A stretch of DNA of 64,000 nt from Alteripontixanthobacter muriae (GTDB taxonomy: Bacteria > Pseudomonadota > Alphaproteobacteria > Sphingomonadales > Sphingomonadaceae): the NCBI RefSeq assembly GCF_013336795.1, contig NZ_JAAFZT010000050.1:62499-126498 (forward strand), in the 5' to 3' direction. The stretch's first letter is position 1. Each line of letters opens with the position of its first letter. Positions 1 to 8,911 of this stretch are shown here, one piece after another. Under the pieces are notes generated by a model. The model was not told where the DNA came from. It did not search any database and saw only the letters and a list, made by a program, of their open reading frames with translations. The position numbers and the translations under genes are program-made.

Positions 1-1
1 G

Positions 2-862
2 CTGGTCGCCGACCGCGCCGCTCCGGAACACGATGCGCCCGCCGCGAATGCACCCGCACCGGCCGCCGAAAGGCGCTCCGCAACCATCCAGCCGCCGCCG
101 CCCGGCGTGCCGCCGATCATTGCCGTGGGATCGGGCAAGGGCGGCGTGGGCAAGTCAACCCTGACGGCCAATCTGGCCGTGGCGCTGAAGCGAGCCGGTC
201 GCCGTGTCGGCGTCGTCGATGCCGACATCTATGGTCCCTCCATACCCAAGATCTTCGCCACCGAAGATGCACGGCCCGAAAGCGAAGGCGCCAAGCTGAT
301 CCCGGTCACCGGTGCTGCGGGAATACCGGCGCTGTCGATGGGCCATCTGGTGGAGGCGGACCGTGCCATCGCCTGGCGCGGCCCGATGATCGGCAAGGCG
401 ATGGCCCAGCTGATCGACGCGCACTGGGGTGATGCCGAGATGCTGCTGATCGATCTGCCGCCCGGCACCGGCGATGTGCAGCTGACCATGCTGCAGCGCT
501 TCCGCCCGGCAGGTGCCGTGATCGTGTCCACGCCGCAGGACCTTGCCCTGATGGACGCGAAGCGCGCGGCGCAATTGTTCGAGGTCGCGGGCGTTCCGCT
601 GGTGGGTCTGGTCGAGAATATGGCGGGCTACGAATGCCCCCATTGCCATGAGGTCAGCGACCCCTTCGGGCGCGGCGGGGTCGAGGCTGCGGCGGCAGGC
701 ATGCAGGTGCCCTTCCTCGGCCGCATACCGCTGGCGTTGGAAATTCGCGAGGGCGGCGATGCTGGCAATCCTACCGCTGCGGGCGAGGGTCCGCAGGCGG
801 AAGCCTTCCGCGATGTCGCCGCGAAATTGTCGGACTGGCTGACGCGGCACAAGGTCGTCTGA
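2..862 (+). CDS. mrp: Mrp/ApbC-family P-loop ATPase (5'-partial)
   Basis: Iron-sulfur cluster carrier ATPase of the Mrp/NBP35 family, a cytosolic protein that delivers Fe-S clusters to apoproteins. The frame is open to the window edge, so the true start lies upstream; the GTG at 107 is only an internal codon just before the ATPase core. An Ala/Pro-rich linker is followed by the deviant Walker A GSGKGGVGKST, the switch DADIYGPS, the LLIDLPPGTGD segment, and the paired cysteines of ECPHCHE that bridge the cluster in the dimer. The stop is 2 bp before the next ATG, so it is probably co-transcribed with the molybdopterin oxidoreductase. Family assignment is firm. Confidence 0.93.
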   Translation: MVADRAAPEHDAPAANAPAPAAERRSATIQPPPPGVPPIIAVGSGKGGVGKSTLTANLAVALKRAGRRVGVVDADIYGPSIPKIFATEDARPESEGAKLIPVTGAAGIPALSMGHLVEADRAIAWRGPMIGKAMAQLIDAHWGDAEMLLIDLPPGTGDVQLTMLQRFRPAGAVIVSTPQDLALMDAKRAAQLFEVAGVPLVGLVENMAGYECPHCHEVSDPFGRGGVEAAAAGMQVPFLGRIPLALEIREGGDAGNPTAAGEGPQAEAFRDVAAKLSDWLTRHKVV

Positions 863-864
863 CG

Positions 865-3174
865 ATGAAGCTGAGCCGCCGCGGCGTTCTGGTCGGGGCG
901 GCAGCGGGCGGGGGCCTGCTGCTCGCCTGGGGGTTGATGCCGCGCGAATATGGCTCGCCCTTGCCGACAGGCCCGGACGAGACGGCCTTCGGTGCCTGGC
1001 TGACGATTGCGCGCGACGGCATCGTGACCGTCGCGGTTCCACAGCTTGAGATGGGGCAGGGGGTCACCACCATCTTGCCGCAGATCGTCGCGGGAGAACT
1101 CGGGGCCGATTGGCGGCAGGTCGCCGCCGAACCGGTGCCGCCCAGCGGTGCCTATGCCAATATTCCGCTTGCCGCCGAATGGGCGCCCTTGTGGATGCCC
1201 GCCTTTCCCGGTCTTGCGGGCGAGCCGGACAATCTGATCGCGCAGCGCTACGCCCGCGCCAGCAGCTTCACCGCCACGGCCGCCGGGACGACGCTGGCTG
1301 CCTATGAACTGCCCGCGAGGGAAGCTGCCGCGACGGCTCGCGCCTTGCTGGCCATGGCCGCTGCCGAGCGGTGGGACATCCCCTGGGAGGAATGCCGGGT
1401 CGAAAATGGGTTCGTTCTCCACCAGAACCAGCGCGCGGCGTTCGGGGAACTGGCGGCGGAAGCGGCTCTGCTGGTTCCGCCCGATCCGCCGCCGCTGCGC
1501 CCGGAAGCGATGCAGGAGCGTCCATTCGCGGGCGCGGCAGGCGCTCCGCTCGACTTCCCGCGACTCGATCTGCCGGCCAAGGTCAGCGGGCAGTTCCTGT
1601 TCGCGGGCGATGTTCGCCTGCCCGGCATGGTGCATGCCGCGATCCGGCACGGCCCGCAGGGCGGGGCGGAATTGCTGCGCTTCGATGAAGGGGCCGCATC
1701 AACCGTTGCAGGGATGATCGGCGTGGTGCGCGGCCAGCACTGGCTCGCCGCCGTCGCGGAAAACTGGTGGGCGGCGGAACGGGCCATCGATGCGATGCAG
1801 CCAGTCTTCGCAGTCGCCAACCCCGTCGACAGCGTAGCGGTGGAAGTTGCGCTGGACGAGGCGCTGCGTAGCGGTTCGGCCACGCGAGTGGCGGAACGGG
1901 TCACCGACAGCGGGCTGGAACTGGTGGAAGGCGACGCTTTCGCCGAACCGGACATCGCCTTGCGTTACGATGTCGCGCCGGCGCTCCATGTGCCGCTGGA
2001 AACGGCGAGCGCAACCGCGAGGCTGGCCGATGGCAGGCTGGAGCTTTGGGTCTCGAGTCAGGTGCCCGAACAGACGCGCGAGGCTGCGGCCAGGGCAATC
2101 GGCATATCTTCGCGCGATGTCATCCTCTATCCCATGCCCGCCGGCGGCAGTTTCGATGCGCGGCTGCAAACGGGCCATGCCGTGGAAGCGGCGCTGATCG
2201 CCCGTGCCACGCGCCGCCCGGTGCAACTCACCTGGTCCCGCTGGCAGGAGACGCTGGCCAGCCCGCCACGCGCACCCTCCGCCGCGCTGATGACGGCCAG
2301 GGTGGCCCCCGACGGCACGATCACCGCGCTGCGCAGCCGCATCGCCATGCCGCCGACGATGCGCGAGACAGGCCGCCGCGTCTTCTCGGGCGAAAGTGCA
2401 AGCGAGGCGGCAGCAGAAGATACAGGATTGTTCGGCTTGCAGGCCGACCCGCTGGCGGTGGACGGTGCTATCCCGCCCTACGCCATCCCTGCCGTGGCGG
2501 TCGATCACGCGCCGGTGGCGATCGGCCTGCCGACCAACCGGATGCGCGGCGGTCCGCATGGCTACACCTGCTTCTTCACCGAGAGCTTCATCGACGAAAT
2601 TGCCGACCGGCGCGGGCGGGAGCCGCTGTCCTATCGCATCGCCATGCTCGGCAATGATGTGCGGCTGGTCGAATGTCTGCAACGCGCGGCGCGCCTCGGT
2701 GAATGGGGCGGCGGCGAGGGACGTAGCGGGCAAGGGCTGGCCTGTCATCGCATGGGCGACGACGGGCTGACGAGCAGCGCGGGCCGCATCGCCTGCATCG
2801 CCACCGCGCGGCGCGCTGCAGGCGGGATCGAGGTCAGCCGCATGGTCGCGGCGGTCGATATCGGCAGGATCGTCAATCTCGACATTGCTCGCCAGCAGGT
2901 TGAGGGCGGGCTGATCTACGGCCTCTCGCTGGCCTTGGGTGCGGCGGTGCGGTATGAAAACGGCTTGCCCGTTCAGGGCACGCTGGCGTCGCTGTCCCTG
3001 CCGCGTCTTGCACAAAGCCCCGAAATCCTCGTCGACTTCATCGCCAGCGACGCGCCGCCTGCCGATCCCGGCGAATTGGGCGTGGCCGTCGCCGCGCCTG
3101 CAATCGCCAACGCGCTATATTCCGCAACCGGCGTGCGCCATCGCCGCCTGCCCCTGCTATCGGAGGTGACATGA
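865..3174 (+). CDS. Tat-exported molybdopterin-binding oxidoreductase (isoquinoline 1-oxidoreductase beta / aldehyde dehydrogenase type)
   Basis: Large molybdenum-cofactor subunit of the xanthine oxidase family, 769 aa, the usual size for IorB-like proteins. The N-terminus SRRGVLVGAAAGGG is a twin-arginine signal, so the folded protein probably works in the periplasm or membrane-attached. The Gln-rich segment PQLEMGQGVTTILPQ and the later MRGGPHGY region are typical of the family. The partner 2Fe-2S subunit (IorA-like) is not adjacent, so electron transfer must use a distant partner or another carrier. It starts 2 bp after mrp and its TGA overlaps the ferrochelatase ATG (ATGA). The substrate cannot be told from sequence. 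Confidence 0.85.
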   Translation: MKLSRRGVLVGAAAGGGLLLAWGLMPREYGSPLPTGPDETAFGAWLTIARDGIVTVAVPQLEMGQGVTTILPQIVAGELGADWRQVAAEPVPPSGAYANIPLAAEWAPLWMPAFPGLAGEPDNLIAQRYARASSFTATAAGTTLAAYELPAREAAATARALLAMAAAERWDIPWEECRVENGFVLHQNQRAAFGELAAEAALLVPPDPPPLRPEAMQERPFAGAAGAPLDFPRLDLPAKVSGQFLFAGDVRLPGMVHAAIRHGPQGGAELLRFDEGAASTVAGMIGVVRGQHWLAAVAENWWAAERAIDAMQPVFAVANPVDSVAVEVALDEALRSGSATRVAERVTDSGLELVEGDAFAEPDIALRYDVAPALHVPLETASATARLADGRLELWVSSQVPEQTREAAARAIGISSRDVILYPMPAGGSFDARLQTGHAVEAALIARATRRPVQLTWSRWQETLASPPRAPSAALMTARVAPDGTITALRSRIAMPPTMRETGRRVFSGESASEAAAEDTGLFGLQADPLAVDGAIPPYAIPAVAVDHAPVAIGLPTNRMRGGPHGYTCFFTESFIDEIADRRGREPLSYRIAMLGNDVRLVECLQRAARLGEWGGGEGRSGQGLACHRMGDDGLTSSAGRIACIATARRAAGGIEVSRMVAAVDIGRIVNLDIARQQVEGGLIYGLSLALGAAVRYENGLPVQGTLASLSLPRLAQSPEILVDFIASDAPPADPGELGVAVAAPAIANALYSATGVRHRRLPLLSEVT

Positions 3175-4205
3175 CACGACAGCCCCAATCGCTTCCCACC
3201 GATCATCCGCCCGTCAGAAGCGGGAACATCGGACTGCTCGTGGTAAATCTCGGCACGCCGGATGCGCCGGATACGAAGTCGGTGAAGCGCTACCTGGCCG
3301 AATTCCTGTCCGACCGGCGCGTGGTCGAGATCCCGCCCATCGCCTGGCAGCCGATCCTGCGCGGCATCATCCTGAATACGCGCCCGAAGAAATCGGCCCA
3401 TGCCTACGCCCAGGTGTGGAGCGAGGAAGGCTCGCCGCTTGCCGCCATCACTGCGCGGCAGGCGCGCGAATTGCAGCAGCGGCTGGGGCAGGGCGTCCAG
3501 GTGGATTACGCGATGCGCTACGGCAATCCGTCCATCGACAGCCGCCTGCGCAAGCTGATGGACGCGGGGTGCGACCGTATTCTGCTGGCGCCGCTCTATC
3601 CGCAATATAGCGGCGCGACCACGGCCACGGTGGTGGACAAGGCAGCGGACACGTTGCGAAAGCTGCGCTGGCAACCGGCGCTGCGCACCCTGCCGCCATA
3701 CTATGACGATCCCGCCTATATCGACGCGCTGGCACAGGATCTGGGGCAACAGATCGAGGCGCTGGATTTCAGCCCCGAATTGCTGCTGCTGTCTTTCCAC
3801 GGCATGCCGCAGCGCACACTGGAATTGGGCGACCCCTATCATTGCCACTGCCGCAAGACGGCTCGGCTGCTGACGGAAAGGCTGCAGGCCGAAAAGCGCT
3901 GGCCCGGCCTGCGGATCGAAACCAGCTTCCAGTCGCGCTTTGGCCCGGCAAAATGGCTGGAACCCGCTACCGACGCCGTGCTGGAGGCCGAGGCGAAGAA
4001 GGGCACCAGGCGCATCGCCATCGCCGCGCCCGGCTTTTCCGCCGATTGCCTCGAAACGCTGGAGGAACTCGCGATCAGGGGGCGGGAGCAGTTCACCGAA
4101 GCAGGCGGCGAACAGCTCGCCGCACTGGTCTGCCTTAATACCTCGCCCAGCGGAATGGAGATGCTGGAGGCCTTGATGCGCCGTGAATTGTCGGGCTGGA
4201 TTTAG
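3171..4205 (+). CDS. hemH: Ferrochelatase
   Basis: Inserts Fe2+ into protoporphyrin IX, the last step of heme synthesis. 344 aa, a normal bacterial length. It opens with GLLVVNLGTPDAPDT and contains LLLSFHGMPQRTLELGDPY, which carries the conserved active-site His, then the C-terminal region ETSFQSRFGPAKWLEP. The ATG overlaps the upstream stop by 4 bp, so translation is probably coupled. Heme supply fits the neighbouring P450 and, further on, the heme oxygenase that makes biliverdin. Confidence 0.95.
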   Translation: MTRQPQSLPTDHPPVRSGNIGLLVVNLGTPDAPDTKSVKRYLAEFLSDRRVVEIPPIAWQPILRGIILNTRPKKSAHAYAQVWSEEGSPLAAITARQARELQQRLGQGVQVDYAMRYGNPSIDSRLRKLMDAGCDRILLAPLYPQYSGATTATVVDKAADTLRKLRWQPALRTLPPYYDDPAYIDALAQDLGQQIEALDFSPELLLLSFHGMPQRTLELGDPYHCHCRKTARLLTERLQAEKRWPGLRIETSFQSRFGPAKWLEPATDAVLEAEAKKGTRRIAIAAPGFSADCLETLEELAIRGREQFTEAGGEQLAALVCLNTSPSGMEMLEALMRRELSGWI

Positions 4206-4213
4206 CGCCGGAA

Positions 4214-4237
4214 CTTACTTACACTGCGGTAAGTAAG
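4214..4237 (+). promoter_or_regulatory. Perfect 9-bp-arm palindrome overlapping the P450 Shine-Dalgarno (TetR-type operator candidate)
   Basis: CTTACTTAC, a 6-bp spacer, then GTAAGTAAG. The right arm runs into AAGGAG, the ribosome binding site of the P450 gene whose ATG is at 4247. A repressor bound here would block transcription close to the start codon. Symmetry and spacing resemble TetR-family operators. No regulator gene lies next to it, so the binding protein is unknown. Confidence 0.6.
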
Positions 4238-4246
4238 GAGCATTCC

Positions 4247-5677
4247 ATGGCCACGCTACCCGCCCATTCCCAGTCGCCGCAGCCTGCACCAGCACGGCAG
4301 TTCGAACATTGGTCGCAGAAACTGCCGGAACAGGCGCTCGATCACATTCCGGGCGAAGCGGGTGCGCCGCTGGTCGGCCATACCTTTACCCAGCTTGCCG
4401 ATCCGCATGGCTTCACCCGGCGCATGCATGCCAAATATGGCAAGGTCTACAAGGTGCGCAGCTTCGGCCGCTGGAACGTCGCTTTGTTGGGCGCGGAAGC
4501 GAACGAACTGGTGCTGTTCGATCGGAACAAGGTTTTTTCCTCCGAACAGGGTTGGGGTCCGGTGCTCGACAAGCTGTTCCCGCGCGGGCTGATGCTGATC
4601 GATTTCGACCATCACCGAATGGATCGCCGCGCGCTCTCCATCGCCTTCAAGCCCGAACCGATGCGCCATTACGCTGGCGCGCTCAATAGCGGAATCGCGG
4701 CGCAGGTGGGCGACTGGGGCGGGACAATGAAGTTCTACCCCGCCATCAAGCAGCTGACGCTCGACCTTGCCGCCGACAGCTTCATCGGCCTGCCCTTCGG
4801 TCCGGAAGCGGACCGGATCAACACCGCTTTCGTCGACATGGTGCAGGCCTCGATCGCGCCGATCCGCAAGCCGCTGCCCTTTACGCAGATGCGCAGGGGA
4901 GTGAAGGGGCGCGAGTTCCTGGTCGATTATTTCACCGCCGAAACGCTGCGGCGCCGGGCAGCCGCCGGTGATGGGAATGCAGACGGGCAGGACATGTTCA
5001 GCCAGTTCGCCGTTGCCACGCGCGAGGATGGATCGCTGCTGCCGGTGGATCAGGTGGTCGACCACATGAACTTCCTGATGATGGCGGCGCATGACACCAT
5101 CACTTCTTCCGCCACATCGCTCGTGTGGCTGCTGGCGCAGAACCCTGAATGGCAGGATAAATTGCGCGAGGAGATCATGGCGGTCACCGGCGGCCCGGAC
5201 GAGAAGGGCGTGCCGCGCGATCTTGCTTACGAGGATCTCGGCAAGCTCGAACTGGTGGAGATGGCTTTCAAGGAGAGCCTGCGGATGATCCCGCCCGTGC
5301 CCTCGACGCCGCGCCGGGCGCTGAAATCGTTCGAATATTGCGGCTACACGATTCCGGCAGGTACCGCGGTCGGCATCAACGCGGCCTTCGTGCACATGAT
5401 GGAAGAACATTGGGAGGAGCCGACCCGCTTCGACCCGATGCGCTTTACCGCCGAAGCGGTGAAGGCGCGGCATAAATATGCCTGGGTTCCGTTCGGCGGG
5501 GGCGCGCATATGTGCCTGGGCCTGCATTTCGCCTATATGCAGGTGAAGGTGCTGCTGACGCATCTACTGCAGCGTTACCGCATTGAAACGGCGGAGGGCT
5601 ACGCGCCGGAGTGGCAGGCCTGGCCGATCCCGAAGCCGAAGGACGGGCTGAAGGTGACGCTCACGCCGCTGAAGTAA
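4247..5677 (+). CDS. Cytochrome P450
   Basis: Heme-thiolate monooxygenase, 476 aa. The heme-binding loop FGGGAHMCLGLHF places the axial cysteine at about residue 423. The I-helix oxygen-activation motif is AAHDT near residues 280-284, and the K-helix ExxR is within FKESLRM. There is no N-terminal membrane anchor, so it should be soluble. It is longer than typical class I bacterial P450s (about 400 aa). No ferredoxin or reductase gene is nearby. The strong AAGGAG and the palindrome at 4214-4237 suggest ligand-controlled single-gene expression. The substrate is unknown; lipids or sterol-like compounds are possible but not shown. Confidence 0.93.
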   Translation: MATLPAHSQSPQPAPARQFEHWSQKLPEQALDHIPGEAGAPLVGHTFTQLADPHGFTRRMHAKYGKVYKVRSFGRWNVALLGAEANELVLFDRNKVFSSEQGWGPVLDKLFPRGLMLIDFDHHRMDRRALSIAFKPEPMRHYAGALNSGIAAQVGDWGGTMKFYPAIKQLTLDLAADSFIGLPFGPEADRINTAFVDMVQASIAPIRKPLPFTQMRRGVKGREFLVDYFTAETLRRRAAAGDGNADGQDMFSQFAVATREDGSLLPVDQVVDHMNFLMMAAHDTITSSATSLVWLLAQNPEWQDKLREEIMAVTGGPDEKGVPRDLAYEDLGKLELVEMAFKESLRMIPPVPSTPRRALKSFEYCGYTIPAGTAVGINAAFVHMMEEHWEEPTRFDPMRFTAEAVKARHKYAWVPFGGGAHMCLGLHFAYMQVKVLLTHLLQRYRIETAEGYAPEWQAWPIPKPKDGLKVTLTPLK

Positions 5678-5686
5678 GCGGAAGCC

Positions 5687-5908
5687 TCAGAAATCTATGG
5701 CAATCCCGTCCTTAACCCAGTCGCCATAGCGGGTCGGTGACAGGCCCTGCGGATCGTCGGGATTTTCTTCCGGCGGCTTCGGCTTGGGCGGAGGCGTGTC
5801 GCTCCAGTGAGCGGGCTTCTCGAAATTGTCGGGCCGTTGTGTCGCACGCTGGGTCATGCGTCTGACATGGGGTCCGCCCGCCCGATTTGCAAATGCGTGT
5901 TTTCGCAT
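5687..5908 (-). CDS. DUF1674 / SDHAF4-like succinate dehydrogenase assembly factor
   Basis: Small protein (73 aa from the first ATG, 56 aa from an internal ATG at 5857). The C-terminus SPTRYGDWVKDGIAIDF matches the conserved DPTRYGDWE...DF ending of the DUF1674/SDHAF4 family, which helps flavinylated SdhA assemble. A Pro/Lys-rich segment (PPPKPKPPEEN) precedes it. It is convergent with the P450 gene and divergent from rsmB. Its longer form would overlap the longest possible rsmB frame, which supports the shorter rsmB start used here. Confidence 0.8.
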   Translation of the reverse strand: MRKHAFANRAGGPHVRRMTQRATQRPDNFEKPAHWSDTPPPKPKPPEENPDDPQGLSPTRYGDWVKDGIAIDF

Positions 5909-5943
5909 CGACGCTTGCCCGCGATGGTTCTAAGGACGGGCGC

Positions 5944-7191
5944 ATGGTCGATATTTCAGGATTACCCGCCCGCCGCGCTGCCATGCGGATGCTCGATGCC
6001 GTGCTGCGCCGGGGCGAAACCCTGGACCTTGCCGAGCGCGCAGCGACCAAGGGCATCCACTCCTTCGCCGACCGCGCGCTGGCCCGTGCCATCGCCAGCG
6101 AGGTGCTGCGCTGGCTGGTAGATCTCGATGCGATGATCGACAGCGCGACACAGCGCAATCTGCCCGAAGATGCGAAGCCCCGCGTGGCGCTGCGGATCAT
6201 GCTGGCACAATGGCTGCGCCTCGACACGCCGCCCCATGCGGTGATTGCGACGGGTCTGCCGCTGCTGACCGGCGGGCCGCGTCGTCTGGCGCATGGGGTG
6301 TTCTCCACGCTGGTGAAGCGCGGCAGTTTCCTGCCCGAAGCGCCGACGCTGCCCGCCAATGTGGCGGCACGCTGGGGCGAGCGGAGCGCCGCCATCGCCG
6401 CCGGCCTCGCCATCCCGCCGCCGCTCGATCTTTCGCTTCGGGACATTGGCGAAACCGAGCACTGGGCTAATGAACTCGGCGGTACCAGCCTTGCGCCCGG
6501 CCATGTTCGCCTGCCGCGCGGCGTACCCGTCGAACAGCTGCCCGGTTTCGAAAAGGGCGCATGGTGGGTGCAGGACCTGGCTGCCAGCCTGCCGGTGCGG
6601 CTGCTCGGGCCGGGCAAGGGCGCAAACGGCGAAGCGAAGCGCGTGCTGGATCTCTGCGCCGCGCCGGGCGGCAAGAGCCTGCAACTCGCCGCCGCCGGAT
6701 GGTCCGTCACCGCGCTCGACAGCAGCGAGAAGCGTCTGGAATTGCTGCGCGGTAATCTTCAGCGCACTGGCCTGACGGCGGAGATCATCACCGGCAACGC
6801 CATGGCGTGGGAACCGGCCAAGCAGTTCAATGCCATCCTGCTGGACGCGCCATGCAGTGCGACCGGAACTTGCCGCCGTCACCCCGATGTCATCCACCGC
6901 ATCGGAGAACGGCAGATTGCCGAACTCGCCGAATTGCAGGCAGGGCTGCTGGCAAGGGCGACCGAATGGCTGCCCGCAGGCGGCACGCTCGTCTACGCGG
7001 TTTGCTCGCTGGAGCGTGAGGAGGGCGAGGCGCAGGCGAAGAAGGTCGAACTGGCCCCGGTCCCGATCACACAGGACGAACTGCCTGAAGGCCTTGCACC
7101 CACGCCGGAAGGTTACCTGCGCACGGACCCCGGCATGTTGGCGGATGCAGGCGGGCTGGACGGTTTCTTCATCGCCCGCTGGCGGCGCTGA
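5944..7191 (+). CDS. rsmB: RsmB/NOP-family 16S rRNA (cytosine-5) methyltransferase
   Basis: SAM-dependent m5C methyltransferase, about 415 aa. An N-terminal NusB-like RNA-binding domain is followed by the Rossmann core: motif I LDLCAAPGGKS at about residue 234, the LLDAPCSATG motif (motif IV Cys) near 301, and YAVCSLEREEGE (motif VI, the nucleophile Cys) near 353. I chose the ATG at 5944, preceded by AAGGACGGGCGC. An ATG at 5887 gives 19 more residues but runs over the divergent DUF1674 gene. Position C967 of 16S rRNA is the family target. Confidence 0.88.
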   Translation: MVDISGLPARRAAMRMLDAVLRRGETLDLAERAATKGIHSFADRALARAIASEVLRWLVDLDAMIDSATQRNLPEDAKPRVALRIMLAQWLRLDTPPHAVIATGLPLLTGGPRRLAHGVFSTLVKRGSFLPEAPTLPANVAARWGERSAAIAAGLAIPPPLDLSLRDIGETEHWANELGGTSLAPGHVRLPRGVPVEQLPGFEKGAWWVQDLAASLPVRLLGPGKGANGEAKRVLDLCAAPGGKSLQLAAAGWSVTALDSSEKRLELLRGNLQRTGLTAEIITGNAMAWEPAKQFNAILLDAPCSATGTCRRHPDVIHRIGERQIAELAELQAGLLARATEWLPAGGTLVYAVCSLEREEGEAQAKKVELAPVPITQDELPEGLAPTPEGYLRTDPGMLADAGGLDGFFIARWRR

Positions 7192-7206
7192 ATACCGATC
7201 TCACCG

Positions 7207-7587
7207 TCAGGCGGCGGGCTTGTCGATCAGATCGAGCAACTGGGCCGCGACATCATTGGCGCAAGCCGGTTTCGAGATCACCGGAGCATCGATCCGGCGC
7301 AGGAATTCGCCGACCCGGTCGAGGTCGCCAGTGTGCAGGATGAACGGCAACCCGCGTTCTTCCAGCTCCGCCGCAATCGGTTCGCAGGTCGCGCCTGCGC
7401 CGAGGTTCACGTCGAGCAGCGCGGCGTCGATCTGTTCGTCGGCGAGATATTGCCGCGCCTCGGCGCATGTCGCCGCGATCAGGGCGCGGACAGAAACGTC
7501 CTCGAAAGCAAAGCCCAGATCCATGGCGATGAAGGGCTCATCCTCGAGCACGAGTACGCAGGTCATGGCGGGGTCGGTCTTCATCAT
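7207..7587 (-). CDS. Single-domain response regulator (LovR-like) of the LOV kinase
   Basis: 126-aa stand-alone receiver domain with no output domain. The acidic pair is in LEDEP, the phospho-acceptor Asp in ALLDVNLG, the switch Thr in PFILHTGD and the Lys in ISKPA. PFILHTGD is a variant of the PFxFATGY signature of alphaproteobacterial stress-pathway receivers. Its ATG overlaps the stop of the LOV kinase gene by 4 bp, so the two are translationally coupled and probably exchange phosphate. In Caulobacter (LovK/LovR) and Erythrobacter litoralis such receivers act alongside PhyR as phosphate sink or competitor; the same role is inferred here. Confidence 0.85.
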   Translation of the reverse strand: MMKTDPAMTCVLVLEDEPFIAMDLGFAFEDVSVRALIAATCAEARQYLADEQIDAALLDVNLGAGATCEPIAAELEERGLPFILHTGDLDRVGEFLRRIDAPVISKPACANDVAAQLLDLIDKPAA

Positions 7588-8678
7588 GCGGATAGCGGCA
7601 AAGTCATCGTCGCGCGCAGCCCGTCAGGCTCCCACGCCCGTTCCAGCCTGCCCCGCGAATAGGACAGCAAGGTGTCCGCGATGCTGAGGCCCGTGCCCGA
7701 ACATTCGGGATTCTCAGGCGGCTTCGGACCGCCCGTTTCCTTCCAGTCGATGTTCAGAATGCGTTGCCCCTCCGCATCATGGTCCTGTTTCCAGGCAATG
7801 AATACCTCGCCTTGCGGCACCGACAACGCACCATATTTCAGCGCATTGGTCGCCAGTTCATGGAGGGTGAGGCCGATGGTGGAGACAGCGTTGGGTTCCG
7901 AACGGACCTCGCCGCCCTCCAGAGTGATGCGGTCACCTGCCGGATCGTAGGGTTTCAGCACGCTGCGAATGGCCTGACCGATCTCGATCGTGCCCATGAA
8001 AGCGTCGTCGAGCGTCGGCTCATAGGCGCGGCCAAGCGCCTGGATGCGCGAATTGATGCTCTGCGCCGCCTCGCGCACATTCAGCGACCGTCCGGTAATG
8101 TTCACGATGCCGCCGATCACGGCGAAGACGTTCTTCAGTCGGTGCGACACCTCGCGCGCCATCGCCTTGGCGTGGCGTTCCTCCGACCGGGCGAGGTGAA
8201 TGTCGGTCACATCCCACTGGCTGCCGAAAAAATAGCGCAGATTGCCTTCGTCATCATAGATGGGGCCAAGGTGCAGCGCGTTCCAGAAAGTCGAACCGTC
8301 CTTGCGGTAATTCAACATCTCGACCACCGCGACTTCTTCCGCCGCGATCGCGTTGCGAATGCGCTGGACCTGCTCCGGGTCGGTACGCGGACCCTGCAGG
8401 AACCGGCAGTTGCGCCCGACGATATCCGCCGCGTCATAGCCGGTCAGGCGTTCGAAGGCCTGATTGCAGAAGACGATAGGATCGTCCTCCTGGCGCGGAT
8501 CGGAAAGGCAGACCGCCATGCGGGTCTGCGCCATGGCCTGTTCGAACAGTAGGCCGCTTGCTCCGGAAAACCGCTTCCTGGCGGATTTCTGGAAGCTCTC
8601 GGACAGCTCGTTGCTTTCGCGAAGATAGGCCTGATTGGAACTTTCCAGGCCCTCGTCGTCGCGCATGTCATGGCTCAT
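7584..8678 (-). CDS. LOV-domain HWE-family sensor histidine kinase (blue-light receptor)
   Basis: About 364 aa from the ATG at 8678 (a TTG at 8702 would add 8 residues). A short N-terminal helix leads to a LOV/PAS domain with the flavin-adduct motif GRNCRFLQG (Cys about residue 91) and the FGSQWDVTD strand with its conserved Gln. A J-alpha-like linker follows, then an HWE kinase: EVSHRLKN with phospho-His about 179, HELATNALKYG as N-box, and the DWKETGG segment. Size and architecture match the E. litoralis LOV-kinases EL346/EL368. Blue light should form the Cys-FMN adduct and switch autophosphorylation. A receiver gene overlaps its 3' end. Confidence 0.92.
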   Translation of the reverse strand: MSHDMRDDEGLESSNQAYLRESNELSESFQKSARKRFSGASGLLFEQAMAQTRMAVCLSDPRQEDDPIVFCNQAFERLTGYDAADIVGRNCRFLQGPRTDPEQVQRIRNAIAAEEVAVVEMLNYRKDGSTFWNALHLGPIYDDEGNLRYFFGSQWDVTDIHLARSEERHAKAMAREVSHRLKNVFAVIGGIVNITGRSLNVREAAQSINSRIQALGRAYEPTLDDAFMGTIEIGQAIRSVLKPYDPAGDRITLEGGEVRSEPNAVSTIGLTLHELATNALKYGALSVPQGEVFIAWKQDHDAEGQRILNIDWKETGGPKPPENPECSGTGLSIADTLLSYSRGRLERAWEPDGLRATMTLPLSA

Positions 8679-8842
8679 CTGAGAATCGACATCCCAATCC
8701 AAATTAGAATTGCTGAACGTCTATTTCGCTGAAGAGTGCCCGTCGCAAGGTAAAAATCGGTGAGTTTCTGCGGCAGAGCGGCGCATCGGCGCACAATTTC
8801 CGGCAGCTAGCCGAGCAGTCGGACCAGCAAGTGAGACAACAA

Positions 8843-8873
8843 GGCGCCGGAATCGCTTGAGAATTCCGGCGCC
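8843..8873 (-). terminator. Hairpin terminator downstream of msrA
   Basis: Perfect 11-bp inverted repeat GGCGCCGGAAT / ATTCCGGCGCC around a 9-nt loop. On the minus strand it lies about 40 bp past the msrA stop and is followed by TTGTTGTCT. The U tract is weak but the stem is strong. Confidence 0.65.
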
Positions 8874-8911
8874 TCGGTCATCTTGCGTTCAAGGCCAAGG
8901 GCTTGAAGCGA

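Noticed and set aside
5887-5943. Longer rsmB start at 5887
   Set aside because: It would run over the divergent DUF1674 gene; ATG 5944 has a better ribosome site and matches family N-termini.
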